NCBI GenBank assembly: GCA_947456315.1
Contig: CANGRU010000055.1
Coordinates: 1-8,466, forward strand
From: Beijerinckiaceae bacterium
Lineage (GTDB): Bacteria > Pseudomonadota > Alphaproteobacteria > Rhizobiales > Beijerinckiaceae
Length of the DNA stretch: 8,466 bases
Direction of reading: 5' to 3'
A model generated the notes under the pieces. It searched no databases, was not told where the DNA came from, and saw nothing but the letters and a program-made list of their open reading frames with translations. The position numbers and the translations under genes are program-made. Positions 1-7,571 of this stretch are shown here, in pieces; position 1 is the first letter of the stretch; each line of letters starts with the position of its first letter.

Positions 1-267
1 GGCCGCGACATCGTCAACAAAATGGTGCGTGTCGCCGATCTCACCCGCAACGCATTCATGACTGGCGATCTGTCGACCGTCATGAGCCCGCGCACGGTGA
101 TCACCTGGTCGGAAAATGCAGACATCTTCAAGGATGTCGGCTTTGCCTTCCGCCTCACCTTCCTCAACAAGTGCGACGAACTCGAGCGCACACTTGTGGC
201 GGAATTCTACCAGCGCTGCTTCGGTCAGGAATTGCCCGAAAGTGCTGTGAATGTGGTGATGAGCTAA
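1..267 (+). CDS. cobS: Cobaltochelatase subunit CobS, C-terminal end (5' truncated)
   Basis: The reading frame is open from the first base of the window, so this is the last 88 codons of a gene that begins outside it. CobS is the AAA+ ATPase subunit of the aerobic, ATP-dependent cobaltochelatase. With CobT it forms a chaperone-like complex that drives CobN to insert cobalt into hydrogenobyrinic acid a,c-diamide during cobalamin synthesis in the cytoplasm. The visible part contains [15 protein letters not shown] and [17 protein letters not shown], followed by [15 protein letters not shown], which I recognise as the conserved C-terminus of rhizobial CobS. The Walker motifs lie upstream and cannot be seen. 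The gene ends in TAA 30 bases before cobT, in the usual cobS-cobT order, so the two are probably co-transcribed. Confidence 0.93.
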   Translation, partial: GRDIVNKMVRVADLTRNAFMTGDLSTVMSPRTVITWSENADIFKDVGFAFRLTFLNKCDELERTLVAEFYQRCFGQELPESAVNVVMS

Positions 268-297
268 CGAGCTTCAGGCTCGCGCACGAGTGAACGA

Positions 298-2244
298 ATG
301 ACATCGAACCGCAAGCCCGCCACCAAGGCCGATGCGCCGCAGGAACCGTTCAAGAGAGCGGTGGCGGGCTGCATGCGCGCTATGTCCGGCACGCAAGAAC
401 TTGAAGTGACTTTTGCGGCCGATCGTCCCTCGTTGATTGGCACGGGGGATGGCGCAAAAGCGCGCTTGCCGGAACCCGCCCGCAAATTGTCAGCGCGTGA
501 AGTCGCCATTGTGCGCGGTCATGCCGATGCCATGGCTTTGCGTCTGGCTTGCCATGACGAGCGCATGCATAAAAAGCTTCTGCCGCAGCAACAAAATGCA
601 CGCGCCGTATTTGAAGCGGTGGAACAGGCGCGTGTCGAATCCATCGGTTCGCGCCGCATGCTGGGCGTGGCTTCCAATCTCACCGCCATGCTGGATGATC
701 GCTATCACCGCGGCACTTATGCCGAGGTGACGGACCGCGCTGATGCGCCGATGGAAGATGCGGTGGCCTTGATGGTGCGCGAGCGTCTGACAGGTCTGGC
801 GCCGCCCAAATCCGCACAGAAGCTCGTTGATCTCTGGCGGCCCATTATTGAAGATCGGGCGGGCGAAGAGCTCGCCAAGCTTGATGCCTCGATTGAAAAC
901 CAGTTCGCCTTCGGTCGCGCCATTCAAAAATTGCTCGCCAATCTCGACATGATTGATGAGTCAACGCTGAATGAGAATGAAGAGGCGGAGCAGGACGGCG
1001 CTGCCGACGAAAACGAAGACAAGCAGGATCAGGAAGACGCGGAAGGCGATGATCTGGAAGGATCAGGCGAGTCGATGCAGGTCGAAAAGACCGACGAGTC
1101 GACCGATGATCTCGAAGAAGGCGAAATGGACGCCTCGGAATCGCCCAGCGGTGACATGATTGATGAAGATGGCGAAGGCGAGGATGAAGATTCCCGCGAG
1201 AGCCGTCGCCCGCCCACGCATGGGGATGGGCCAGCGCGCGCGCTCGATTACAAAGCCTTCACCCATAAATTTGACGAGATGATCCTCGCCGAAGAGCTGT
1301 GCGATGCCGAAGAGCTGGAGCGCCTGCGCGCTTATCTCGACAAGCAATTGCAGCACATGTCGCCGATTGTTGCGCGCCTTGCCAATCGTCTGCAGCGCCG
1401 CTTGATGGCACAGCAAAACCGCTCGTGGGAGTTTGATCTCGAAGAAGGCACGCTCGATCCCGCGCGTCTGTCGCGCATCATTATGGATCCGCAGCAGCCG
1501 CTCTCCTTCAAGCGCGAGAAGGATACGAACTTCCGCGACACAGTGGTCACGCTGTTGCTCGACAATTCAGGCTCGATGCGCGGGCGCCCGATTACGGTGG
1601 CGGCAACTTGTGCCGACATTCTGGCGCGCACGCTTGAGCGTTGCGGCGTGAAGGTCGAGATTCTCGGCTTCACCACACGCGCCTGGAAGGGCGGACAATC
1701 GCGCGAAGCTTGGTTGCAAGCAGGCAAACCCGCCACGCCGGGTCGCCTCAACGACCTGCGCCACATCGTCTACAAAGCAGCTGATGCGCCATGGCGCCGC
1801 GCGCGGCGCAATCTCGGCCTGATGATGCGCGAAGGTCTGTTGAAAGAGAATATCGATGGCGAAGCGCTCGACTGGGCGCATAAGCGCCTGCTCGCGCGCA
1901 GCGAACAGCGTCGTATTCTCATGATGATTTCCGACGGCGCGCCGGTGGATGATTCCACTTTGTCGGTGAACAACGGCAATTATCTCGAAAAGCATTTGCG
2001 CTCGATCATCGAAGAAATCGAAACACGCTCACCCGTCGAATTGATCGCGATCGGTATCGGACATGATGTCACGCGCTATTATCGCCGCGCTGTGACGATT
2101 GTGGATGCGGAAGAGTTGGGCGGTGCAATGACCGAAAAACTCGCCGAGCTTTTTGCCGAAAATGCAGCGCCGGTGGCGCCGCCAAAAATGCTGAAACAGC
2201 CCGCCCAGCCACGCGCAAAATCTTCATCGTCTTTGCGAGGGTGA
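298..2244 (+). CDS. cobT: Cobaltochelatase subunit CobT
   Basis: This 648-residue protein is close to the usual CobT length (about 630). CobT is the VWA-domain partner of the AAA+ subunit CobS; together they energise CobN for cobalt insertion into the corrin ring. The N-terminal half (residues about 1-220) is largely helical. It is followed by a strongly acidic, low-complexity segment (about 222-304) rich in Asp, Glu and Ser, which is typical of CobT. The C-terminal third is a von Willebrand A domain with the MIDAS metal-binding motif DNSGS (D422, S424, S426) in the context [15 protein letters not shown] later conserved ISDGAP element has D546, and the domain ends with [15 protein letters not shown]. 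The ATG at 298 has only a weak purine-rich stretch upstream (GAGTGAACGA), which fits translation coupled to cobS 30 bases before. A terminator follows about 55 bases after the stop. No damage is visible. Confidence 0.96.
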   Translation: MTSNRKPATKADAPQEPFKRAVAGCMRAMSGTQELEVTFAADRPSLIGTGDGAKARLPEPARKLSAREVAIVRGHADAMALRLACHDERMHKKLLPQQQNARAVFEAVEQARVESIGSRRMLGVASNLTAMLDDRYHRGTYAEVTDRADAPMEDAVALMVRERLTGLAPPKSAQKLVDLWRPIIEDRAGEELAKLDASIENQFAFGRAIQKLLANLDMIDESTLNENEEAEQDGAADENEDKQDQEDAEGDDLEGSGESMQVEKTDESTDDLEEGEMDASESPSGDMIDEDGEGEDEDSRESRRPPTHGDGPARALDYKAFTHKFDEMILAEELCDAEELERLRAYLDKQLQHMSPIVARLANRLQRRLMAQQNRSWEFDLEEGTLDPARLSRIIMDPQQPLSFKREKDTNFRDTVVTLLLDNSGSMRGRPITVAATCADILARTLERCGVKVEILGFTTRAWKGGQSREAWLQAGKPATPGRLNDLRHIVYKAADAPWRRARRNLGLMMREGLLKENIDGEALDWAHKRLLARSEQRRILMMISDGAPVDDSTLSVNNGNYLEKHLRSIIEEIETRSPVELIAIGIGHDVTRYYRRAVTIVDAEELGGAMTEKLAELFAENAAPVAPPKMLKQPAQPRAKSSSSLRG

Positions 2245-2294
2245 GTGACGCAATCCGGTAGGCGCACCCGCCGCCTCTCACCATGACGAATTAT

Positions 2295-2326
2295 AAAAAA
2301 AGCCCGGCATCACTGCCGGGCTTTTT
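2295..2326. terminator. Bidirectional intrinsic terminator between cobT and rpmB
   Basis: A perfect 9-base-pair stem, AGCCCGGCA (2301-2309) with TGCCGGGCT (2314-2322), closes a TCAC tetraloop. It is preceded by a run of A (2295-2301) and followed by a run of T (2322-2326). On the plus strand this ends cobT transcripts. On the minus strand the A run becomes a U run and the same hairpin ends rpmB transcripts, starting 27 bases past its stop. The symmetry suits two convergent genes. Confidence 0.9.
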
Positions 2327-2348
2327 GATTCAAGATCTCTGGAAGAAA

Positions 2349-2645
2349 TTAAGCGGCAGCGCCTGCTGCAGCCTTCTTCAGGATTTCGCGCTTCAGCGCG
2401 CGGGCATTGGTCGACAGTTCGTCGTCGCTTGCCTTGAGGAGGAAAGCGTCCAGACCACCGCGATGCTCAACCGAGCGGAGCGCTGCAGCTGTGATGCGCA
2501 GACGCACCGAACGCTTCAGCGCATCGGAGATCAGCGTCACATTGCACAGGTTGGGCAAGAAACGCGTGCGGGTCTTGTGGTTCGAGTGGCTGACCAGGTT
2601 CCCTGAAAGAACGGCTTTCCCGCTCAGCTCGCAACGGCGTGCCAT
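2349..2645 (-). CDS. rpmB: 50S ribosomal protein L28
   Basis: This 98-residue basic protein of the large ribosomal subunit starts [16 protein letters not shown] and contains [19 protein letters not shown], then a [19 protein letters not shown] stretch, all hallmarks of L28. The length and the C-terminal extension ([12 protein letters not shown] through a Lys/Ala-rich end) match the longer alphaproteobacterial form rather than the roughly 78-residue E. coli protein. Only two Cys are present (C5 and C34), not arranged as a zinc ribbon. A strong ribosome binding site, AGGAAGGAT on the minus strand (2652-2660), sits six bases before the ATG. The gene is convergent with cobT and shares its terminator. 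A sigma-70-like promoter lies about 220 bases upstream. Confidence 0.97.
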   Translation of the reverse strand: MARRCELSGKAVLSGNLVSHSNHKTRTRFLPNLCNVTLISDALKRSVRLRITAAALRSVEHRGGLDAFLLKASDDELSTNARALKREILKKAAAGAAA

Positions 2646-2858
2646 AACAATATCCTTCCTGTCGCGGCTCCAAGCCGCTTCAAAACGCTACGCAGACATG
2701 TCAGTGCCTAAGGCCCTGCGCGAATGACCGCTTCTCAAGGTGAGTTCAGACCTCGTTTCGTCGAAACGGCTCCGTGTGCAGGGGAGCCAAGATTTTCGGG
2801 AACGCGCGGCAGGAGGCCCTGAGGGCTTCAGCCGGGGTCTAACGCTCGGTGTATTCAG
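2646..2858 (-). promoter_or_regulatory. Long rpmB leader with several potential hairpins
   Basis: If transcription starts about seven bases past the -10 box at 2866-2871, rpmB has an untranslated leader of roughly 210 bases. I see no coding sequence in it on either strand. It holds three short inverted repeats: 2664-2678 (six-base stem with a three-base loop, immediately upstream of the Shine-Dalgarno), 2754-2768 (perfect palindrome CGTTTCG-T-CGAAACG) and 2768-2788 (six-base stem with a nine-base loop). These could form RNA structure that affects L28 translation. That role is inference. Confidence 0.4.
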
Positions 2859-2865
2859 ACGGGGG

Positions 2866-2894
2866 TGTATAGTCGGATGGGCCCGAGGCGTCAA
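2866..2894 (-). promoter_or_regulatory. Sigma-70-type promoter for rpmB
   Basis: Read on the minus strand there is a -35 box TTGACG (2889-2894, five of six consensus bases), a 17-base spacer, and a -10 box TATACA (2866-2871, four of six). Spacing is optimal and the orientation points at rpmB. The predicted start site is near 2859. It lies in the divergent region shared with the DUF3108 gene, for which I see no equally good promoter. Confidence 0.7.
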
Positions 2895-2946
2895 GGCGAG
2901 AAGACGGGGCCTGAGGCCATGAAAGGGTCGGATTTTCAGGTGATCA

Positions 2947-3804
2947 ATGTTATCCAAAGCCACCGAACCGGTCTCCCGCGCTGTGAGCATGATGACGTCC
3001 AGACACCGCTTGCCCCTGCTTTTGTCCCTGACCATGGGTCTGGCAGCCCTCCCGGGCCTGCCTGCCCGGGCCGAGCCCTTCCATGGGCGCTATGGCGTGA
3101 CGCTGCTCGGCCTGCCTCTGGGCCAGGCCAGCCTTGATGGGGACGTGGCAGGCCAGACCTATAAAATTTCCATCAATGCCAAATTGACGGGCATTGCCTC
3201 GCTGGTCTCGAGTTCCCGAGGGGCGGCTGTGGCCAGTGGGGCCTATCTGCGGGGCCTGATCATCCCTGCCGCCTATGCCAATACGTCAGCCAACAGCCGC
3301 GAGACCCGTACCGTGCGGGTCGCCATGTCGGGGGGCAGCGTGAAGGGGGTCGATGTCTCACCCCCCATCGAGCCCTCGCCCGAGCGCGTGCCGCTGACCG
3401 ATGCCCATACCCGCAATATCGTCGATCCGCTGTCGGCCATGATCATGCCTGTGACCGGCTCCGAGCCGGTGCTGGGGCCCGCCGCCTGCAACCGGACCAT
3501 TCCCGTCTATGACGGCTTCACCCGCTTTGATGTCTCACTCACCTATTCCGGCCTGCAAAATGTGAAATCCAGAGGCTATACCGGCCCGGTGGTCGTCTGT
3601 GCGGTGCGCTACACGCCCATAGCCGGCCACCGCAATCGCAAGCCCGTGCAATTCATGGCGCAGAACAAGGATATCGAGGTCTGGCTGGCGCCTGTGGGCA
3701 CCAATCGGGTTGTGGTGCCTTTCAAAATTGCCATGGCGACCATGATCGGCCCGCTCACCATTGAAGCTGAAGAATTTTCAGCCGCTGCCAAAACAGCTCC
3801 CTGA
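2947..3804 (+). CDS. Secreted DUF3108 domain protein of unknown function
   Basis: This is a 285-residue exported protein that I assign to the DUF3108 family, whose function is not established. A signal peptide is clear: a basic start (TSRHR, residues 17-21), a hydrophobic core (LPLLLSLTMGLAALPGL) and a likely signal peptidase I site after ARA (40-42). The mature protein starts EPFHGRYGVTLLGLPLG, which fits a beta-rich periplasmic domain. Later come CNRTIPVYDGFTRFDVSL, with C181, and VVVCAVRYTPIAGHR, with C218. The YDG-x-RFD and YxPIAGHR elements are what I associate with DUF3108, and the two Cys could form a disulfide. The start is uncertain. ATG 2947 has AGGTGA three bases before it, while ATG 2989 or 2992 would give a more normal, shorter signal peptide with a weaker ribosome site. 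It is divergent from rpmB, an arrangement I recall from other Rhizobiales. It uses more GGCC-rich codons than cobT. Confidence 0.8.
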   Translation: MLSKATEPVSRAVSMMTSRHRLPLLLSLTMGLAALPGLPARAEPFHGRYGVTLLGLPLGQASLDGDVAGQTYKISINAKLTGIASLVSSSRGAAVASGAYLRGLIIPAAYANTSANSRETRTVRVAMSGGSVKGVDVSPPIEPSPERVPLTDAHTRNIVDPLSAMIMPVTGSEPVLGPAACNRTIPVYDGFTRFDVSLTYSGLQNVKSRGYTGPVVVCAVRYTPIAGHRNRKPVQFMAQNKDIEVWLAPVGTNRVVVPFKIAMATMIGPLTIEAEEFSAAAKTAP

Positions 3805-3858
3805 CGATGACTTGACTCGTTTGATAAAAAGAGTCCCGCAGGTCGTGGCGCAAGCGCG

Positions 3859-3889
3859 CTGTTGAAAGGCCGTCTTTTCAACGGTTTTT
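3859..3889 (+). terminator. Possible intrinsic terminator after the DUF3108 gene
   Basis: The inverted repeat CTGTTGAAA (3859-3867) and TTTCAACGG (3876-3884) forms a nine-pair stem with one G-T wobble and an eight-base loop. It is followed directly by five T (3885-3889). The position, 55 bases after the DUF3108 stop, is suitable. The stem is AT-rich and therefore fairly weak. Confidence 0.45.
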
Positions 3890-3892
3890 GCA

Positions 3893-3960
3893 AGATCTGG
3901 TGGCCGCACACGCAACACTTCCAGATATGGTGGTGAACAAATCAGGACTCGTCACGAGTC
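3893..3960. repeat. Direct repeat pair and palindrome upstream of the helicase gene
   Basis: AGATCTGGTGG (3893-3903) recurs as AGATATGGTGG (3923-3933), ten of eleven bases identical and exactly 30 bases apart, about three helical turns. Thirteen bases further on is the perfect palindrome GACTCGT-C-ACGAGTC (3946-3960). All lie between the preceding terminator-like hairpin and the helicase start. The arrangement resembles an operator region, but no regulator is identifiable and no clear -35/-10 pair was found. Confidence 0.35.
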
Positions 3961-3994
3961 AGCGATTCGGGCCCGTTTCGTTCGCGTCTCGTTC

Positions 3995-6900
3995 GTGCAG
4001 CAGGTTTGGCAAGGCTTCTTGACTGACATGAACATTCCTTTCGCGCAGAAGCCGCAATCTCCTCCCGCGCTGAAACCGTCTCAGCGCGCGGCGCGCGTTA
4101 CCGCGGTGCTGGGCCCCACCAATACCGGCAAGACGCATCTCTCGATTGAGCGGATGCTGCAATATTCATCCGGCATTATTGGCCTGCCGCTGCGCTTGCT
4201 GGCGCGCGAAGTTTACAATCGTGTGGTCGAGAAAATCGGCGCGGAACATGTCGCGCTGATTACGGGCGAAGAAAAGATCAAGCCGAAAAATCCGCGCTAT
4301 TGGATTTCGACCGTTGAGGCCATGCCGCGGGATCTCGATGTTGCCTTTGTCGCGATTGATGAAGTGCAGATGGGGGCCGATCTTGATCGCGGCCATGTCT
4401 TCACGGATCGTCTGCTCAATCGGCGCGGACGTGAAGAAACGCTTCTGCTGGGCGCAGAAACAGCACGCGGTCTGTTGGAGCGTTTGTTGCCGGGTGTGAC
4501 GATTGTGACGCGTCCGCGTCTGTCGCAATTGACATTTGCAGGCCCGCGCAAATTGGGGCGGCTGCCGCCACGCTCGGCCATTGTCGCGTTTTCGGCCGAA
4601 GAAGTTTACGCCATTGCCGAACTCATTCGCCGCACACGCGGTGGTGCAGCCGTTGTGCTGGGCGCGCTCTCACCCCGCACGCGCAATGCGCAAGTGGCGC
4701 TCTATCAATCGGGCGAAGTGGATTACATCATTGCGACCGATGCGATTGGCATGGGGCTCAATCTCGATGTCGATCATGTGGCCTTTGCCGGTGATCGTAA
4801 GTTCGATGGCTGGCAATACCGGCGTCTCACACCTTCCGAAATGGCCCAGATTGCGGGGCGCGCAGGGCGCCATATTCGCGATGGCACTTTTGGCACGACA
4901 GGACGCTGCCCTCCTTTCGATGAAGAGCTGGTCGAATTGCTGGAGCAGCATCGTTTTGATCCGTTGACGATGTTCCAATGGCGCAATGCGCAGCTCGATT
5001 TTACGAGCATCGAGTCTTTGCAGGTCTCGCTGGAACGCCTGCCGGAAGAGCATGGCCTCACCCGTGCGCCTCTGGCCGATGATGTGGTGGTGCTTGATCT
5101 GGTCTCGCGGGATGCCGATGTGCGCCGGCAAACCAAGACCCGGGCCGATATCCAGCGGCTCTGGGAGGCCTGTCAGGTCCCCGATTATCGAAAATTGTCG
5201 CCAGCCGCCCATGCCGAGCTGGTCTTGACCCTGTTTGGCTATGTGGTTCGGGCCGGACGGGTGCCAGATGACTGGTTTTCGCGGCATTTGCAGGCCTTCA
5301 ACCGCACCGATGGGGACATTGATGCCCTCTCGGCCCGGATCGCCCAGGTGCGAACCTTCAACTACATATCCAACCGTCCGGACTGGTTAGGCGATCCAGA
5401 GCATTGGCAGGGCGTCACGCGTCAGGTAGAGGACAGTCTTTCGGACGCTTTGCATGAGCGCCTCGCCCAACGGTTCGTGGACCGGAGAACGAGCGTTCTG
5501 ATGCGCCGCTTGAGAGAGAATGCAATGCTGGAAGCGGAAATCACCGCAAATGGGGATGTGCTGGTCGAAGGTCAGCATATCGGACAACTTCATGGTTTCC
5601 GTTTTACCGCGGATCCGCAGGCCGATGGCGATGTCGCGCGCACGCTGAATGCCGCCGCACAGAAAGCGCTGGCGAGCGAGATCGAAGGACGCGCCCAGCG
5701 CATCCACGAAGCGGTCGACGAAGCCTTTGTGCTGGCCAATGACGGCGTGATCCGCTGGCTTGGTGAAGCGGTTGGCAAAATGGTCGCTGGCGATCATGTG
5801 CTTTCTCCGCGTGTGCGCATTCTGGCTGACGAGCAACTCACCGGTCCTGCCCTCGAGATGGTGCAAGCGCGGCTTGATCTGTGGCTCTCGGCTCATGTGA
5901 AAAAATTGCTCGGGCCTTTGCAGGATCTCGAAGTCGGCGAAGGCCTTGAGGGCATCGGTCGCGGCATCGCGTTCCAGGTGGCTGAATCACTTGGCGTGCT
6001 TGAGCGCGGCAAAGTGGCGGACGAAGTGAAGGGTCTCGATCAGGATGGTCGTGCGGCTCTGCGCAAAGTCGGTATCCGCTTTGGCGCCTATCATATTTAT
6101 CTGCCCGCTTTGCTGAAGCCCGCACCGCGTGCGATGGCGGCCCAGCTCTGGGCGCTGAAACATGGTGGCATTGAAGGTGTCGCCGGTGCGGAAGAAGTGC
6201 CGCATCTGGCAGCCTCCGGTCGCACCTCCTTTGCTGCAGATAAGACTGTGCCAAAGGGCTTTTATCGCGCTGCCGGTTTCCGCGTGTGCGGCGAGCGTTG
6301 CGTGCGCGTGGATATTCTGGAGCGTTTGGCCGATCTCATTCGCCCGGCGATTGCCTATCGTCCGGGTGTGACCGCAGGCGAGCCGCCGGCGGGTGCTGCA
6401 GATCAGGAAGGTTTTGTTGTCACCGTTGCGATGACATCGCTGGCGGGTTGCTCGGGCGACGCCTTCTCGACAATTCTGCGTTCGCTTGGTTATCAGAGCG
6501 AGAAGCGTGTTGGCCCTGCCATCACAGTGCCGCTCGTGGCAGAAGCCGCACGCGAACCGATCAAACCTGCGAGCGAAGCTGCACCAGAGACGACCAGCGA
6601 AGACGCGACGGTTGAAGTTGCACCTGTTGAACAGGCCGAGCCGGTTGTTGTCACAGAAGCTGTCGACGCAAGTTCGGAAGCAAAAGCAGAAGCACCCGTT
6701 GCCGAAGGTGATGCGGTTGTTGCAGCAGAACCGGAACTCATCGAAGTCTGGCGTCCGCATCGCGTCAATCGCGGTCCGCGTCAGGAGCGGGGCAAAGGTC
6801 GCCCTGCGCATGCGCGCACGGACAACAAGCCTGCTGAAGGCCAGCCCGCAACAGATGGCGCAGACGGACAAAAGCGCGATGACCGTCGCGCCAAATTCGC

Positions 6901-7138
6901 CAATTTCCGTCGTGAAGGTGGCGAGGGTCGTGACAACCGTTCTGACAATCGCGGCGGTCGTCCGCCCCACAAGGGTGGCAAGGGTCGCCCCGAGCGCAAT
7001 GACCAGCGCCGTGGCGGAGATCGCACCTTTGCCTCGACCGAAAAGCCCGCCCCACGCGAGCGCCAGCCGGACCCCAATTCGCCTTTTGCCAAGCTTTTGG
7101 CTCTGAAGGGCGAACTTGAGGCCAAGAAAAAGGACTGA
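3995..7138 (+). CDS. Suv3-like (DExH/D superfamily 2) RNA helicase
   Basis: A 1047-residue ATP-dependent RNA helicase related to mitochondrial Suv3 (SUPV3L1), whose mitochondrial partner role is RNA degradation. In order it has Walker A GPTNTGKT (40-47), motif Ia LPLRLLAREVYNRV (64-77), Walker B DEVQ (122-125), motif III GAET (153-156), motif V ATDAIGMGLNL (247-257) and motif VI QIAGRAGR (285-292). DEVQ in place of DEAD/DEAH is characteristic of the Suv3 branch. Residues about 320-840 form a long helical C-terminal region. An Ala/Glu/Val-rich acidic linker (849-917) leads into a basic, Arg/Gly-rich, probably disordered tail (918-1024) and a final conserved-looking end containing NSPFAKLLALKGELEAKKKD. 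The start is uncertain: GTG 3995 is the earliest, TTG 4019 and ATG 4028 are in frame, and none has a good Shine-Dalgarno. The S4 gene follows after eight bases. Alphaproteobacterial homologues are usually annotated only as 'helicase', and no substrate is known to me. Codon usage changes inside the gene around 5090-5370. Confidence 0.92.
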   Translation: MQQVWQGFLTDMNIPFAQKPQSPPALKPSQRAARVTAVLGPTNTGKTHLSIERMLQYSSGIIGLPLRLLAREVYNRVVEKIGAEHVALITGEEKIKPKNPRYWISTVEAMPRDLDVAFVAIDEVQMGADLDRGHVFTDRLLNRRGREETLLLGAETARGLLERLLPGVTIVTRPRLSQLTFAGPRKLGRLPPRSAIVAFSAEEVYAIAELIRRTRGGAAVVLGALSPRTRNAQVALYQSGEVDYIIATDAIGMGLNLDVDHVAFAGDRKFDGWQYRRLTPSEMAQIAGRAGRHIRDGTFGTTGRCPPFDEELVELLEQHRFDPLTMFQWRNAQLDFTSIESLQVSLERLPEEHGLTRAPLADDVVVLDLVSRDADVRRQTKTRADIQRLWEACQVPDYRKLSPAAHAELVLTLFGYVVRAGRVPDDWFSRHLQAFNRTDGDIDALSARIAQVRTFNYISNRPDWLGDPEHWQGVTRQVEDSLSDALHERLAQRFVDRRTSVLMRRLRENAMLEAEITANGDVLVEGQHIGQLHGFRFTADPQADGDVARTLNAAAQKALASEIEGRAQRIHEAVDEAFVLANDGVIRWLGEAVGKMVAGDHVLSPRVRILADEQLTGPALEMVQARLDLWLSAHVKKLLGPLQDLEVGEGLEGIGRGIAFQVAESLGVLERGKVADEVKGLDQDGRAALRKVGIRFGAYHIYLPALLKPAPRAMAAQLWALKHGGIEGVAGAEEVPHLAASGRTSFAADKTVPKGFYRAAGFRVCGERCVRVDILERLADLIRPAIAYRPGVTAGEPPAGAADQEGFVVTVAMTSLAGCSGDAFSTILRSLGYQSEKRVGPAITVPLVAEAAREPIKPASEAAPETTSEDATVEVAPVEQAEPVVVTEAVDASSEAKAEAPVAEGDAVVAAEPELIEVWRPHRVNRGPRQERGKGRPAHARTDNKPAEGQPATDGADGQKRDDRRAKFANFRREGGEGRDNRSDNRGGRPPHKGGKGRPERNDQRRGGDRTFASTEKPAPRERQPDPNSPFAKLLALKGELEAKKKD

Positions 7139-7146
7139 TCGCGCCC

Positions 7147-7512
7147 GTGAGCTTGCGCCAGCGCCTCGATAAATGGCTCTGGTTCGCCCGTGTGGTGAAA
7201 ACCCGCACGCTGGCGAGCAAGCTGGTCAGCGAGGGTCATGTGCGCCTCAATGCGCAGAAAGTGGATGCGCCCGCCAAACAGGTGGGCGTTGGTGATGTGC
7301 TCACCATTTCACTGGAACGTCAGGTGCGGGTGCTCAAAGTGCTGGGCGCAGGCGAGCGCCGTGGCCCCTATGAGGAAGCCAGGCTCCTTTACGAGGATAT
7401 GACACCTCCACCCGAGGCTGTGCCCGATCAGGCCCCCGCGCGTGATGCAGGGGCGGGACGGCCGACCAAGCGGGATCGGCGGCATCTGGCCGCATGGTTG
7501 GGGCGGGAGTGA
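7147..7512 (+). CDS. S4-domain RNA-binding protein, Hsp15 (HslR)-like
   Basis: This is a small basic protein of 121 residues. The S4 RNA-binding fold occupies roughly residues 4-60, beginning RQRLDKWLWFARVVKTRTLA and continuing SKLVSEGHVRLNAQKV. This matches the Hsp15/HslR family, which in E. coli binds 50S subunits carrying a stalled peptidyl-tRNA. Residues 61-90 fit the family's short beta extension, and the C-terminus is Pro/Ala-rich and then basic (GRPTKRDRRHLAAWLGRE). The E. coli protein is slightly longer (133). The start is GTG 7147, eight bases after the helicase stop. AAGGA at 7130-7134, inside the helicase end, lies 12 bases upstream. This spacing suggests translational coupling and a shared transcript. 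The heat-shock link is known only for E. coli and should not be assumed here. Confidence 0.88.
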   Translation: MSLRQRLDKWLWFARVVKTRTLASKLVSEGHVRLNAQKVDAPAKQVGVGDVLTISLERQVRVLKVLGAGERRGPYEEARLLYEDMTPPPEAVPDQAPARDAGAGRPTKRDRRHLAAWLGRE

Positions 7513-7527
7513 ATTCTTCTCTTTTGC

Positions 7528-7571
7528 TCGCGCTTCTTGCGTCCCCTCGCTGAAGGCGGTAGCAAGCGCGA
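7528..7571 (+). promoter_or_regulatory. Inverted repeat in the S4 gene-fdxA spacer
   Basis: TCGCGCTT (7528-7535) and AAGCGCGA (7564-7571) form an eight-base perfect inverted repeat enclosing 28 bases. A competing inner pairing, CTTGC (7536-7540) with GCAAG (7562-7566), overlaps it. It lies in the 103-base gap before fdxA and lacks a T run, so it is not a normal terminator. It could be leader structure or chance. I saw no convincing promoter here, although fdxA may have one. Confidence 0.25.

Noticed and set aside
955..1210. Highly acidic Asp/Glu/Ser-rich segment in CobT that looks like an insertion
   Set aside because: An acidic linker before the VWA domain is a normal feature of CobT and the total length is normal, so this is not an acquired element.
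2240..2282. Inverted repeat GGTGAG / CTCACC just after cobT
   Set aside because: It has only six pairs around a long loop and no T run, and a far better terminator lies directly downstream.
2740..2922. Short plus-strand open frame between rpmB and the DUF3108 gene
   Set aside because: It starts from a non-ATG codon, overlaps the rpmB promoter and leader, and its Arg/Gly-rich translation looks like a by-product of GC-rich non-coding DNA.
5987..6970. Long minus-strand open frame (327 codons) opposite the helicase 3' half
   Set aside because: It lies fully opposite a well-supported helicase gene, and its Cys/Arg-rich translation resembles no domain I recognise. Long antisense frames are expected in GC-rich genes.
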